From contig CAJQUW010014401.1 in the NCBI GenBank assembly GCA_907163375.1, forward strand, positions 186,001 through 250,000: a stretch of DNA of 64,000 nt. The letters are read 5' to 3'. The DNA comes from Prostheceraeus crozeri (taxonomy: Eukaryota; Platyhelminthes; Polycladida; Euryleptidae). A program made the translations under genes and the position numbers. Positions 1 through 7,275 of this stretch are shown here, piece by piece (the stretch's first letter is position 1; each line of letters starts with the position of its first letter). The notes below the pieces were generated by a model. It saw only the letters and a program-made list of their open reading frames with translations, searched no databases and was not told the DNA's origin.

Positions 1-30
1 TAAGAGAGCCGATGGTTCGTTCTCGGGAGT
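1..30 (-). repeat. Repeat R0: truncated copy of the 141-bp R repeat
   Basis: These 30 bases match one end of the two full R copies (520-549 and 994-1023) base for base. The rest of the copy lies beyond the left window edge. On the minus strand it begins 10 bases after the stop of the small gene at 41-292, in the same place that R1 and R2 occupy after their genes. Confidence 0.9.
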
Positions 31-40
31 AACAAGATGA

Positions 41-292
41 CTATTGGCTTGAATAGTCAATAGGTATGACGGTTAGGTTCTCGTATACCCTATACCGCCT
101 AAGCCGTGGTGGTGCATCTGGCACCTTTCGGATGCGGGTGGTATTTGGAGTCCACACCTCATCCGTCCAAACGATCCTCTTGATCTTCCCCTTCTTCTCA
201 TCCTCATCCCACTCGTCGAGGATGACGAACTCGGGAATGCCGTTGTCTTCATCAGTGAAGACGGGAATATTGTCGGCAGATGTCGCTTCCAT
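41..292 (-). CDS. Small acidic protein of unknown function (gene A)
   Basis: An 83-residue reading frame that I do not recognise. The N-terminal half is strongly acidic, with several Asp/Glu runs around residues 13-33. The C-terminal half is basic and proline/arginine-rich around residues 50-70. I see no signal peptide or membrane segment. The call as a gene rests on context: a TATA box lies about 45 bases upstream of the ATG (near 334-343 on the minus strand), the ATG is followed by G, and the stop lies 10 bases before repeat R0. Gene B beside it has the same layout. The 80-residue plus-strand frame over the same bases (66-308) has no comparable promoter and is probably a shadow. An exon of a larger gene is possible. 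Confidence 0.5.
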   Translation of the reverse strand: MEATSADNIPVFTDEDNGIPEFVILDEWDEDEKKGKIKRIVWTDEVWTPNTTRIRKVPDAPPRLRRYRVYENLTVIPIDYSSQ

Positions 293-333
293 CGTGACTT
301 CAAATTGAATGAGAAGCGCTACAATCTTCTGGC

Positions 334-343
334 TTATATAGGG
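334..343 (-). promoter_or_regulatory. TATA box of gene A
   Basis: Read on the minus strand the sequence is CCTATATAAG, a good TATA-box match. It lies about 45 bases before the ATG of the small gene at 41-292, so transcription would start roughly 15-20 bases before the ATG. It lies between repeat R1 and the gene, as in the neighbouring cassette. Confidence 0.55.
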
Positions 344-408
344 TTTTCAACAATGAATTGCTCAACAGCGAATCAGAATGCTTCAGGGATAGCAATCGAC
401 TGCATAAT

Positions 409-549
409 GTTCAAGTTGACTGATAGCAGATTCAACTTAATGATAGTATTCGCCAGTCCGAAGACTGCCCAGGGCAAACCGCGAGGAGGTTCTATCATGT
501 CTTGCCCCATGGTGGCCCTTAAGAGAGCCGATGGTTCGTTCTCGGGAGT
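409..549 (-). repeat. Repeat R1: full 141-bp R repeat
   Basis: It aligns without gaps to 883-1023 (offset 474). I see about three changed bases, at positions 484, 509 and 510. On the minus strand it starts 7 bases after the stop of gene B and precedes the gene A promoter, so it is both the 3' flank of one gene and the 5' flank of the next. Its minus-strand RNA would contain a five-pair hairpin closed by a cUUCGg tetraloop (454-467). It also holds GCCACCATGG, a perfect Kozak-type start, opening a 45-codon frame that ends at 373. In R2 that ATG has become TAG, so the frame is not shared. Confidence 0.9.
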
Positions 550-556
550 CGTCATC

Positions 557-823
557 CTACAGCCTACCAATTCTGCTGAGAGAGTCAAAGACTCTCTCTT
601 TGGTAGCACTGTCGACTTCCACACTAACTGGCATGTGAGTATAGAGTGGAATGTAGCACCATTCCGTTGGATTGACAGCAGTTGCTGTCATCGGATTGCC
701 AATCCGAGCAAGATTGTTGTGGACTCTGTCTTGCTCCTCTAGCCTGACAAACTCCTCAAATAAATTTCGCGGCCTTATCTGCGGTCCGCGAGGAGAGCTA
801 ACTTGACTGTTCGGCGTCTGCAT
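557..823 (-). CDS. Small protein of unknown function (gene B)
   Basis: An 88-residue reading frame with no family I recognise. Residues 1-20 are rich in Pro, Ser and Arg. A charged, probably helical stretch follows (about 20-40), and the C-terminus is polar. I see no signal peptide, membrane segment or metal-binding pattern. A consensus TATA box lies about 35 bases upstream of the ATG, followed by a pyrimidine-rich stretch suited to an initiator. The stop lies 7 bases before repeat R1. This copies the layout of gene A, although the two proteins are not visibly related. The plus-strand frame at 305-742 overlaps R1 and this gene and is taken as a shadow. Confidence 0.5.
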   Translation of the reverse strand: MQTPNSQVSSPRGPQIRPRNLFEEFVRLEEQDRVHNNLARIGNPMTATAVNPTEWCYIPLYTHMPVSVEVDSATKERVFDSLSRIGRL

Positions 824-849
824 GATTGAAATGAAATGAAATGAGAGGC

Positions 850-866
850 AGTGGTTTATATACCCC
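850..866 (-). promoter_or_regulatory. TATA box of gene B
   Basis: On the minus strand the sequence GGTATATAAACC contains a consensus TATA box. It lies about 30 bases before a CT-rich possible initiator and about 35 bases before the ATG at 823. It sits between repeat R2 and gene B. Confidence 0.6.
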
Positions 867-882
867 TCTAACGCGACGCAAC

Positions 883-1023
883 GTTCAAGTTGACTGATAG
901 CAGATTCAACTTAATGATAGTATTCGCCAGTCCGAAGACTGCCCAGGGCAAACCGCGTGGAGGTTCTATCATGTCTTGCCCCTAGGTGGCCCTTAAGAGA
1001 GCCGATGGTTCGTTCTCGGGAGT
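883..1023 (-). repeat. Repeat R2: full 141-bp R repeat
   Basis: The second full R copy, nearly identical to 409-549. The cUUCGg hairpin is kept (928-941). One of the few differences from R1 turns the Kozak-type ATG into TAG. After removal of the 60-bp intron at 1056-1115, this copy starts 36 transcript bases after the stop of the gene at 1120-2310, so it again follows directly on a gene. Confidence 0.9.
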
Positions 1024-1055
1024 AAATTGATGGGGTGGTGAAGGCGGGCAAAGAT

Positions 1056-1115
1056 CTGCAATGAAAATGATATGTATTAAAATAGGATATACTATCTTAT
1101 TTGCTTTTCACTTAC
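1056..1115 (-). other. Candidate 60-bp intron (GT-AG) after the gene C stop
   Basis: On the minus strand the 5' border reads TTG then GTAAGTG, a near-consensus donor. The 3' border reads TTTTCATTGCAG, a pyrimidine-containing acceptor. The 60 bases between are AT-rich, as expected for a short intron. The donor lies only 4 bases past the TAA stop, so splicing would affect the 3' UTR, or a different coding end is used. This is inferred from splice-site consensus only. Confidence 0.5.
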
Positions 1116-1119
1116 CAAG

Positions 1120-2310
1120 TTAGTCATCCTTAGGTAGTCTCGCGCGTTTCCGAATCGAAAATTTATGCAAGTGACCGCGCATTCGTAAGCTGGCGTGGAG
1201 GCATTTTTTCGTGGGATGACCGTTGTAGCATAGGATGGATTCGTCTAAATTCTGGTTTACGAGTACTTCGCCGGCCAAATGATTGTCCCGAATAGGGATG
1301 TGAAATTCAAACAAACGATCCTCATTCACACGTTCCCACTCATCCCTCATGCGCTCCAACTTCTCACACGCCTGCCTCTCATCACCCCGCCGAGCCACAG
1401 TCCTCTCCAACTCAACATTCCTCGCTCTCAACACACTCATCTCCTTCATCATCTCCTCAAACTTCGCCTCTGCATCTCTCATTCTTCTCTCCGCAGCACT
1501 CGCCCTCTTCTCACACGCATCATTCTTCTCTTCCAACTCTCGCGTCTTATTCTTCAAATCAGTCACACAACGCCTCATTCTAATGTTTTCATCCGCCACC
1601 TCCTTCGACTTCAAATCCTTCTTTTTCAACTCATCCAACTCCTTCACAACTTCATCCTTCACTTTCTTCAAACTCTCAAACTTATTCACTAACAACTCAT
1701 GCGCCATCTGCTGCGAAACATGTCTCTTCTCTTCATCCTTCAACCACCTCGCCGACTGCATACGAATCCCACCACTCTTCACTTTTGGGGAAGATGAGCT
1801 CTTCGGGGGGTCGGTGATGACGATGTTGGACACCTCCGATGACGAAGAGCTCAACTTCCTCACACGCTTCCTCACACGCTCCCTATCTAAATCCACATCA
1901 TCCTCATCATCACTCTCAAGCACTCTCTTCCGCTGCTCAATCTCACCCTCCAACGACGCAACCGCTCTCGCCAACTCATCATTCTCAACAACATTCTCAA
2001 CAACATTCTCAACAACATTCTCAACAACATTCGCAACATTCGCCAACATTCGCTCCCTCTCTTCCACAATCAACTGCGTAAATCTCAAATCAGTCACTAA
2101 ACCACCACTACAGTCAGCATGCACTCTGTAAAAACGCACCTCATCCTCATCACCCTTCAGCACTCTACACTTTACGCAAGCAACCCTATTCAAGACAATC
2201 ATGTGGCCGGTGCCCGCCTTCTTCACATGAGCTTTGGCGTCCGCACTGCGATTAACTCGCCCACAAGAGCACATTTTGATGTGATATTTGCGATTTTTGT
2301 CATTGGCCAT
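1120..2310 (-). CDS. 396-residue zinc-knuckle/coiled-coil protein of unknown function (gene C)
   Basis: The longest open frame in the window, and I do not recognise its family. Residues 14-50 hold a Cys/His cluster (CSCG, a His pair region, then CVKC) that could bind zinc, followed by an HADC at about 68-71. Residues about 95-109 are four near-identical VVEN units coded by a 12-bp tandem repeat (1981-2035). An acidic patch and a Ser-rich, Lys/Arg-rich stretch follow (about 130-185). Residues about 195-335 are Lys/Glu-rich with heptad-like spacing and probably form a long coiled coil. The last 60 residues are more globular, with several His and Cys and a basic tail. The ATG follows an acceptor-like TTACAG by 15 bases and has a favourable context. 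The layout suggests a nuclear DNA- or RNA-binding scaffold, but that is inference. The plus-strand frames over it are shadows. Confidence 0.7.
   Translation of the reverse strand: MANDKNRKYHIKMCSCGRVNRSADAKAHVKKAGTGHMIVLNRVACVKCRVLKGDEDEVRFYRVHADCSGGLVTDLRFTQLIVEERERMLANVANVVENVVENVVENVVENDELARAVASLEGEIEQRKRVLESDDEDDVDLDRERVRKRVRKLSSSSSEVSNIVITDPPKSSSSPKVKSGGIRMQSARWLKDEEKRHVSQQMAHELLVNKFESLKKVKDEVVKELDELKKKDLKSKEVADENIRMRRCVTDLKNKTRELEEKNDACEKRASAAERRMRDAEAKFEEMMKEMSVLRARNVELERTVARRGDERQACEKLERMRDEWERVNEDRLFEFHIPIRDNHLAGEVLVNQNLDESILCYNGHPTKKCLHASLRMRGHLHKFSIRKRARLPKDD
1981..2035. repeat. 12-bp tandem repeat inside gene C
   Basis: Four to four and a half copies of ATTCTCAACAAC in the plus-strand reading. 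They code the VVEN repeats of the protein on the minus strand. The period is a multiple of three, so copy-number change keeps the frame. Confidence 0.9.
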
Positions 2311-2325
2311 GTTAGATTTTATTGT

Positions 2326-2858
2326 GAACTGTAAGATAATGAAATTTGTATAAGTTTGGAATCATGTAGTACAGTCATATTCCTAAAGAGTGTAGTGAGT
2401 GGCACTCGATCCCGTCGACAGCCCGAAGGCCTTGTACCGATCACTAGGGAAGTGAGAGATCTTCCCCGATACCCGCTCTTTACAGCTGAAGACATCATTG
2501 TCACTGCCCCGAAGTGGTAACAGGAACGCCGAGTCAAAGGTAGTGATCAGTAGCTGGGATCTAACCCCTCAAAGCTGCCTTAGACTTAGTTAAATTTCAA
2601 ATCTGATAGCATATTTGAACTCAGGATACTTGAAAACCTTAGTCTATATGTTAAAACTTTGAAAAAAGTGAAAATTAAGAATTTTTAAAAAATTCCGCAT
2701 TTTACTACTCATACTACTTTTAAAAAATTTTATCAGTAGTAAAGACACTATCAAACTCTATCATACAAACTTTGAAGTAGCAAGATAGCTTGCCTACTTC
2801 AAAAGATAGAGTCCTTTGCACCCGATATCGGGAGCTCAGAGCGACGACCGTCGCTTAC
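2326..2858 (-). other. Candidate 5' UTR intron of gene C
   Basis: On the minus strand a donor-like GAG then GTAAGC lies at 2858, downstream of the TATA box at 2900-2909. An acceptor-like TTCATTATCTTACAG ends at 2326, 15 bases before the ATG of gene C. Between them the part at 2590-2760 is strongly AT-rich, while 2395-2580 is GC-richer and could hide an alternative exon. A second donor-like AAC then GTAAGT lies near 2886-2892. Consensus-based only. Confidence 0.35.
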
Positions 2859-2899
2859 CTCGTCTTTCGATGAAGTGATCAGACTTACGTTGTCGGGGG

Positions 2900-2909
2900 T
2901 TTATATATG
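2900..2909 (-). promoter_or_regulatory. TATA box, probable promoter of gene C
   Basis: On the minus strand the sequence is ATATATAAAC, a strong TATA box. About 40-50 bases further on is a consensus splice donor, so it would drive a short non-coding first exon. All other genes of this block read the same way. The same bases read TTTATATAT on the plus strand, so a weak plus-strand promoter for the 46-codon frame at 2928 cannot be excluded. Confidence 0.45.
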
Positions 2910-2927
2910 CTCGGAAGAAAACTTAAA

Positions 2928-3068
2928 ATGGCTCTATCTCCGAAAGTATTCATCGTAGCGACATGCGGCTTGTTGCAAACGATTTGTCTCATCATTCTTT
3001 ACAATATGACACCTGAACCATTCTCATATGACCACGGGAAGTTGGTCCGCCAGCACATGTCCATGTAA
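2928..3068 (+). CDS. Possible 46-residue membrane peptide
   Basis: A short plus-strand frame with ATG in an AAAATGG context, about 20 bases after the TATA-like stretch. Residues about 8-24 are hydrophobic and could span a membrane. The DNA shares pieces with the tandem units that follow, for example TTTGTCTCA and the words around it, so it may be a decayed array unit rather than a gene. I keep it as a weak call because it is too short to judge by length. Confidence 0.15.
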   Translation: MALSPKVFIVATCGLLQTICLIILYNMTPEPFSYDHGKLVRQHMSM

Positions 3069-3074
3069 CATGCC

Positions 3075-3206
3075 ACAAGTGAAAAAATTCCTAAGTGTGA
3101 GAGCTCCAGTGTGGTGAAAATTTTGAAAAATTTAAAACTTCCGAATTTCAACCTGGGACCTTAACCAAAACATTTTTCATCAAATTTCACTGACCTCCCC
3201 CCCCCC
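3075..3206. repeat. Inverted half-unit of the 294-bp array
   Basis: This stretch is a diverged reverse complement of the first part of the array unit. It ends in C10 (3197-3206), facing the next unit head to head. The spacer is only a few bases, so 3075-3300 can fold into a long imperfect hairpin. Confidence 0.8.
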
Positions 3207-3209
3207 TCG

Positions 3210-4670
3210 TTCAGAGAAATTTGATGAAAAATGTTTTGGTGACGGTCCCAGGTCGAAATTCCACACTTTGGAAAATTTTCAAAATTTTACCCATACAAAG
3301 TCACTCTGACACTTAGGATTTTTTCAGGTGAGCGAGCTCCGACCTAAAATCTTGTAACCGCTCTAACTTTTGAACGAAGACAGATAGGAACAAGCCGATT
3401 CTTTCACTGAATTTGTCTCACTCTTAGCTTTCAAACGAGCTATTGCACGACAAAATCCGTCCACTAGAAGCCAAGATAGAAGCTAGCTGTCCAGGGGGGG
3501 GAGGTCAGTGAAATTTGATGAAAAATGTTTTGGTGGCGGTCCCAGGTCGAAATTCCACACTTTGGAAAATTTTCAAAATTTTACCCATACAAAGCCACTC
3601 TGACACTTAGGATTTTTTCAGGTGAGCGAGCTCCGACCTAAAATCTTGTAACCGCTCTAACTTGTGAACGAAGACAGATAGGAACAAGCCGATTCTTTCA
3701 CTGAATTTGTCTCACTCTTAGCTTTCAAACGAGCTATTGCACGACAAAATCCGTCCACTAGAAGCCAAGATAGAAGCTAGCTGTCCAGGGGGGGGGAGGT
3801 CAGTGAAATTTGATGAAAAATGTTTTGGTGGCGGACCCAGGTCGAAATTCCACACTTTGGAAAATTTTCAAAATTTTACCCATACAAAGTCACTCTGACA
3901 CTTAGGATTTTTTCAGGTGAGCGAGCTCCGACCTAAAATCTTGTAACCGCTCTAACTTGTGAACGGCTGGTCCGATTGACTCGCAACAAAAAATGTTGTC
4001 GAGCAGTTTTTTCTCCTCTTTCAAACGAGTAGCTGTAAGACAAAATCCGTCCACTAGAACCAAAGTTAGAAGATTGTTGTCGGGGGGGGGGTCAGTGAAA
4101 TTTGATGAAAAATGTTTTGGTGACGGTCCCAGGTCGAAATTCCACACTTTGGAAAATTTTCAAAATTTTACCCATACAAAGTCACTCTGACACTTAGGAT
4201 TTTTTCAGGTGAGCGAGCTCCGACCTAAAATCTTGTAACCGCTCTAACTTGTGAACGGCTGGTCCGATTGACTCGCAACAAAAAATGTTGTCGAGCAGTT
4301 TTTTCTCCTCTTTCAAACGAGTAGCTGTAAGACAAAATCCGTCCACTAGAACCAAAGTTAGAAGATTGTTGTCGGGGGGGGGGGTCAGTGAAATTTGATG
4401 AAAAATGTTTTGGTGACGGTCCCAGGTCGAAATTCCACACTTTGGAAAATTTTCAAAATTTTACCCATACAAAGTCACTCTGACACTTAGGATTTTTCAG
4501 GTGAGCGAGCTCCGACCTAAAATCTTGTAACCGCTCTAACTTTTGAACGAAGACAGATACGAACAAGCCGATTCTTTCACTGAGTTTGTCTCACTCTTAG
4601 CTTTCAAACAAGCTATCGCACGACAAAATCCGTCCACTGGAAGCAAGCCGTCCAGGGGGGGGGGAGTCAG
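3210..4670. repeat. Tandem array, five units of about 294 bp
   Basis: The anchor word CACTCTGAC recurs at 3302, 3596, 3891, 4183 and 4476, a period of 292-295. Each unit ends in a G run of 8, 9, 10, 11 and 10 bases, followed by GTCAG or AGGTCAG. In the middle of the unit an interval of about 80 bases exists in two versions. Units 1, 2 and 5 have version A (after AACGAAGACAG). Units 3 and 4 have version B (after AACGGCTGGTCCG). The flanks on both sides are nearly identical in all units. Short open frames run through the units, but I see no conserved protein. Confidence 0.9.
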
Positions 4671-4957
4671 CCGAAAATTTTTTCTCTGCGATTTCGCTGG
4701 AAACATCCTTCCTAACCCAAAATTTCACGTAGATTCCGAATCTGGCCTCCGTTTTCTCATCCGATGCTTCGTTTGGGCGCTACACACCAAAACGTCCCAA
4801 ATTCTAACTCTGTCGTTTTTCGAAAAATGTTGAAAATTTTTTCTCACCGATTGCCTTGAAACTCACCCTACCGATGCAGAATTTCACGCTGAATCCGAAT
4901 CTGACCTCCGTTTTCTCATCCGATGCTTCGTTTGGACGCTACACACCAAAAACATCA
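4671..4957. repeat. Direct duplication of about 127 bp, period 159
   Basis: Bases 4671-4797 and 4831-4957 are diverged copies that share TCCGAATCTG (4735 and 4894) and the following TCATCCGATGCTTCGTTTGG. They follow directly on the last G-tract of the array and look like a related, older repeat type. Confidence 0.8.
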
Positions 4958-4986
4958 CACACTATAGCCTCAAGACTAATCCTGGC

Positions 4987-5035
4987 GGTCGCCCACGTCA
5001 ACCTAGACGGTCGCCCACGTCAACCAGGCGGTCGG
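4987..5035. repeat. 22-bp tandem repeat
   Basis: Two copies and a partial third of a unit beginning GGTCGCCCACGTCAACC, starting at 4987, 5009 and 5030. Confidence 0.8.
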
Positions 5036-5065
5036 ACCAACTCACCCGAGTCTCACACTCTGTCG

Positions 5066-5235
5066 TTGCAGAGGGGGGGGACGTCAGCGAACATGTTGTG
5101 AACGTGGACCCACCTGGCCGGCACACCACGACAGACCACAACCTCTATCGTTCCAGAGGGGGGGGGGACTCAGACACGAAGCACCACGGCGGCCGACCAC
5201 GACACTCTGCCGTGCCAGAGGGGGGGGGGACGCAG
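5066..5235. repeat. Three spaced G-tract motifs
   Basis: G8 at 5073-5080, G10 at 5158-5167 and G10 at 5220-5229. Each is preceded by a CTCT..CGT..CAGA-like word and followed by ACGTCAG, ACTCAG or ACGCAG. The motif is close to the CCAG-G-tract-GTCAG junction of the 294-bp units, so the same element seems to recur through 3190-5235 with different spacer DNA. Confidence 0.75.
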
Positions 5236-5252
5236 CGATGGCCGCCATCTTG
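5236..5252. promoter_or_regulatory. YY1-like binding word
   Basis: GCCGCCATCTTG at 5241-5252 is the reverse complement of the animal YY1 core AAGATGGCGGC extended by one base. It lies at the edge of the GC-rich block. A short match, so it may be chance. Confidence 0.25.
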
Positions 5253-5290
5253 CGCGGTCCAGAAGTGGAGTTTTGCTTACTACTGCTGAA

Positions 5291-5639
5291 AACTGAGAGA
5301 CCGGTGTTTCTGGATACTTAGTAATTATAACAGAAACCAAAGTCCATTTAATTGGTAGCGCTCTTAATGCTGAAGATAAGATTACAAAGAAAATGCATGT
5401 GATTATATCAAACCGATCAGACATTGAAGACATTTTTGCAGATATTCAAAATCCGATCACTTTTTCTAAAGGCTCGCTCTACGAAGTAACCTTAAATTTA
5501 TGAGGAGATTGCAGTTTAGAAGATAAAGAATTTGATTATCGGAGCCTTTTCCTAAATTTTTAAATTTCTGACAATTTATTCATTTTGTTGATCCAGTCAG
5601 GAGCCCGAGAGTCCAAATTTTCAAAACGAAACAATCAGC
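5291..5639. other. AT-rich sequence, nothing recognised
   Basis: The base composition changes sharply here, from the GC-rich block to AT-rich DNA. No convincing gene, repeat or RNA is seen. Confidence 0.6.
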
Positions 5640-6190
5640 AAATATTTCTGCAGAGAGAGAAGCCAAAAATGAGACTTTCACAGAATGATATGCATCCTAT
5701 GACCAATAACTACAAATCTGCGCGTCTGTCCTGCTCTACGTATTTCCTGTAAATGTCAGACAGGATCAAAGAAAAATAATGGGAAGTAGATTGAAATTTA
5801 CAGTAAAGATGATGTTTTCCATGTTTTCTCCGATATATGTCTTCAAATCATTTCCTATCATGTGTTTGTGTTCCTATCATACTACTGCTGGGTGATGTGT
5901 GCTTAAATGTATGACTAAAATCGGCCAAAATGTTCTGTTTAAATGAAGTAGAAGCACAATAGAAGTGTTTAGCGTCATACACAAAGGTATATGAAAATGT
6001 GAGATCATGAATTGAAAGCACTCCATGACAAAATTTGTGAATTATGACTCAGAGGAGCATGTTGTTTAATCTGCTTCACTTGGATGCCCCTGCATGCCGG
6101 GCAGAACTCGGTAGACGCACAGATTCGTAGCACCCATTGGATGTAAATCATTCCCTGTATTCCCTCATTTTTTCGAATAGTAGCAGCGTT
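5640..6190. mobile_element. Foldback MITE copy, old
   Basis: Arms at about 5640-5775 and 6095-6190 match, in opposite orientation, the arms of the better kept copy at 54828-55165. Shared words include TTTCTGCAGAGA, ATCTGCGCGTCTGTC and GTCAGACAGGATCAAA. The spacer between the arms is longer here (about 320 bp), so it may hold an insertion. No coding capacity. Confidence 0.6.
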
Positions 6191-7114
6191 GCTAAAACAT
6201 GACTGCGGCTATACTATTGAAAGTCCGTAGGAGCGTCCGAGTAGCTTCTCGATACTTGATACCCGATGGTCGGATGCCTGAAATTCGATACCTGATACCG
6301 GAAATATTAAGATCACTAGAACTCGAATTCAAAAAAATACTCTCACAGCGCTGTCCACCACCACGTGAGAGACAAGTGCAATGAAATCAATCATGAGTAT
6401 GCCCCTAAATGACAGCGCAAAAAGGAATGGAAAATATCGTAATCCCAAAAAATACCGTCATCCTCAATTAATCGTGCGATGGAATCAATCGACCGACTTT
6501 TTTGCACTGTGATTTCTCAATTAAATTTGCTTGATAAGGAAAAAAATGATGCTTCAATTCACTCCTTCTACGTTTGAGATAATTGCAATGAAAGGGTGCT
6601 CGAACCTGAGATCACGTATAGCTAGACATAATTGCCGTGTGACGCGATTTTTCATTCCCATGAAACAGTAAATCTTTATTGGAGCTTTCCCATACCGCAG
6701 GAATGTAAAATTGTCATACAATAGCAGAAAACACGTTCGCATAGGTCAGGTACACGATTTTCATGTTGTCAGGTATAGCAGAAACATACATCATAATCAT
6801 GAATCATACATGTTGTCAAACATAGTAGGTCCCTGTGATATTATATTTCCACATTGAAATCATATGATAACTACTTTGATAATAGCACGCATTAATGCCT
6901 GAATACATTTAACATGTATACTATGAACATAACCCGTAACAACTGCACTCTCATCTACGCTGTAGATTTGCTAATCATGAAGATTGCAGAGTACCAGTTC
7001 GCATGGGCGTAGAATGGAAGGATGGCATCAGAATTAAACAATGTAAGCACAAAAATTAATTGGCAGTAGTAGACGCTGCGTTATTCTCCCTACATGGGAT
7101 CGTCACTACGGCTG
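6191..7114. other. Intergenic, nothing recognised
   Basis: AT-rich, with only short frames of 60-62 codons that lack support. Confidence 0.5.
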
Positions 7115-7275
7115 GGAATGGCCCAAACTAATTAATAATATCTGAAATGGTTGAACAAACTGAAGGATTCCACAACGGGCTGTTTTGTGTCTATCCTGAC
7201 ATTTCGGTGCGGCTGGTAATTGTATAGGTGATATAGTGTCAGTTCGAGAAGTCTTCCGCTAGTTTGGGCCATTCC
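7115..7275. mobile_element. Small inverted-repeat element (MITE-like)
   Basis: A perfect 16-bp inverted repeat GGAATGGCCCAAACTA at 7115-7130 and, inverted, at 7260-7275, with 129 bp between. No clear target duplication is seen, so the class is unknown. Confidence 0.5.

Noticed and set aside
305..742. 145-codon plus-strand frame over R1 and gene B
   Set aside because: It lies antisense to a TATA-boxed small gene, has no promoter signal of its own and crosses the repeat; treated as a shadow.
1279..2131. Long Ser/Phe-rich plus-strand frames (137 and 260 codons)
   Set aside because: They are the antisense of the Lys/Glu-rich coiled coil of gene C, which leaves few stops on the other strand.
4543..5433. 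Frames of 63-96 codons in the G-tract region
   Set aside because: They follow repeat structure and the G runs; no conserved protein and no start signals.
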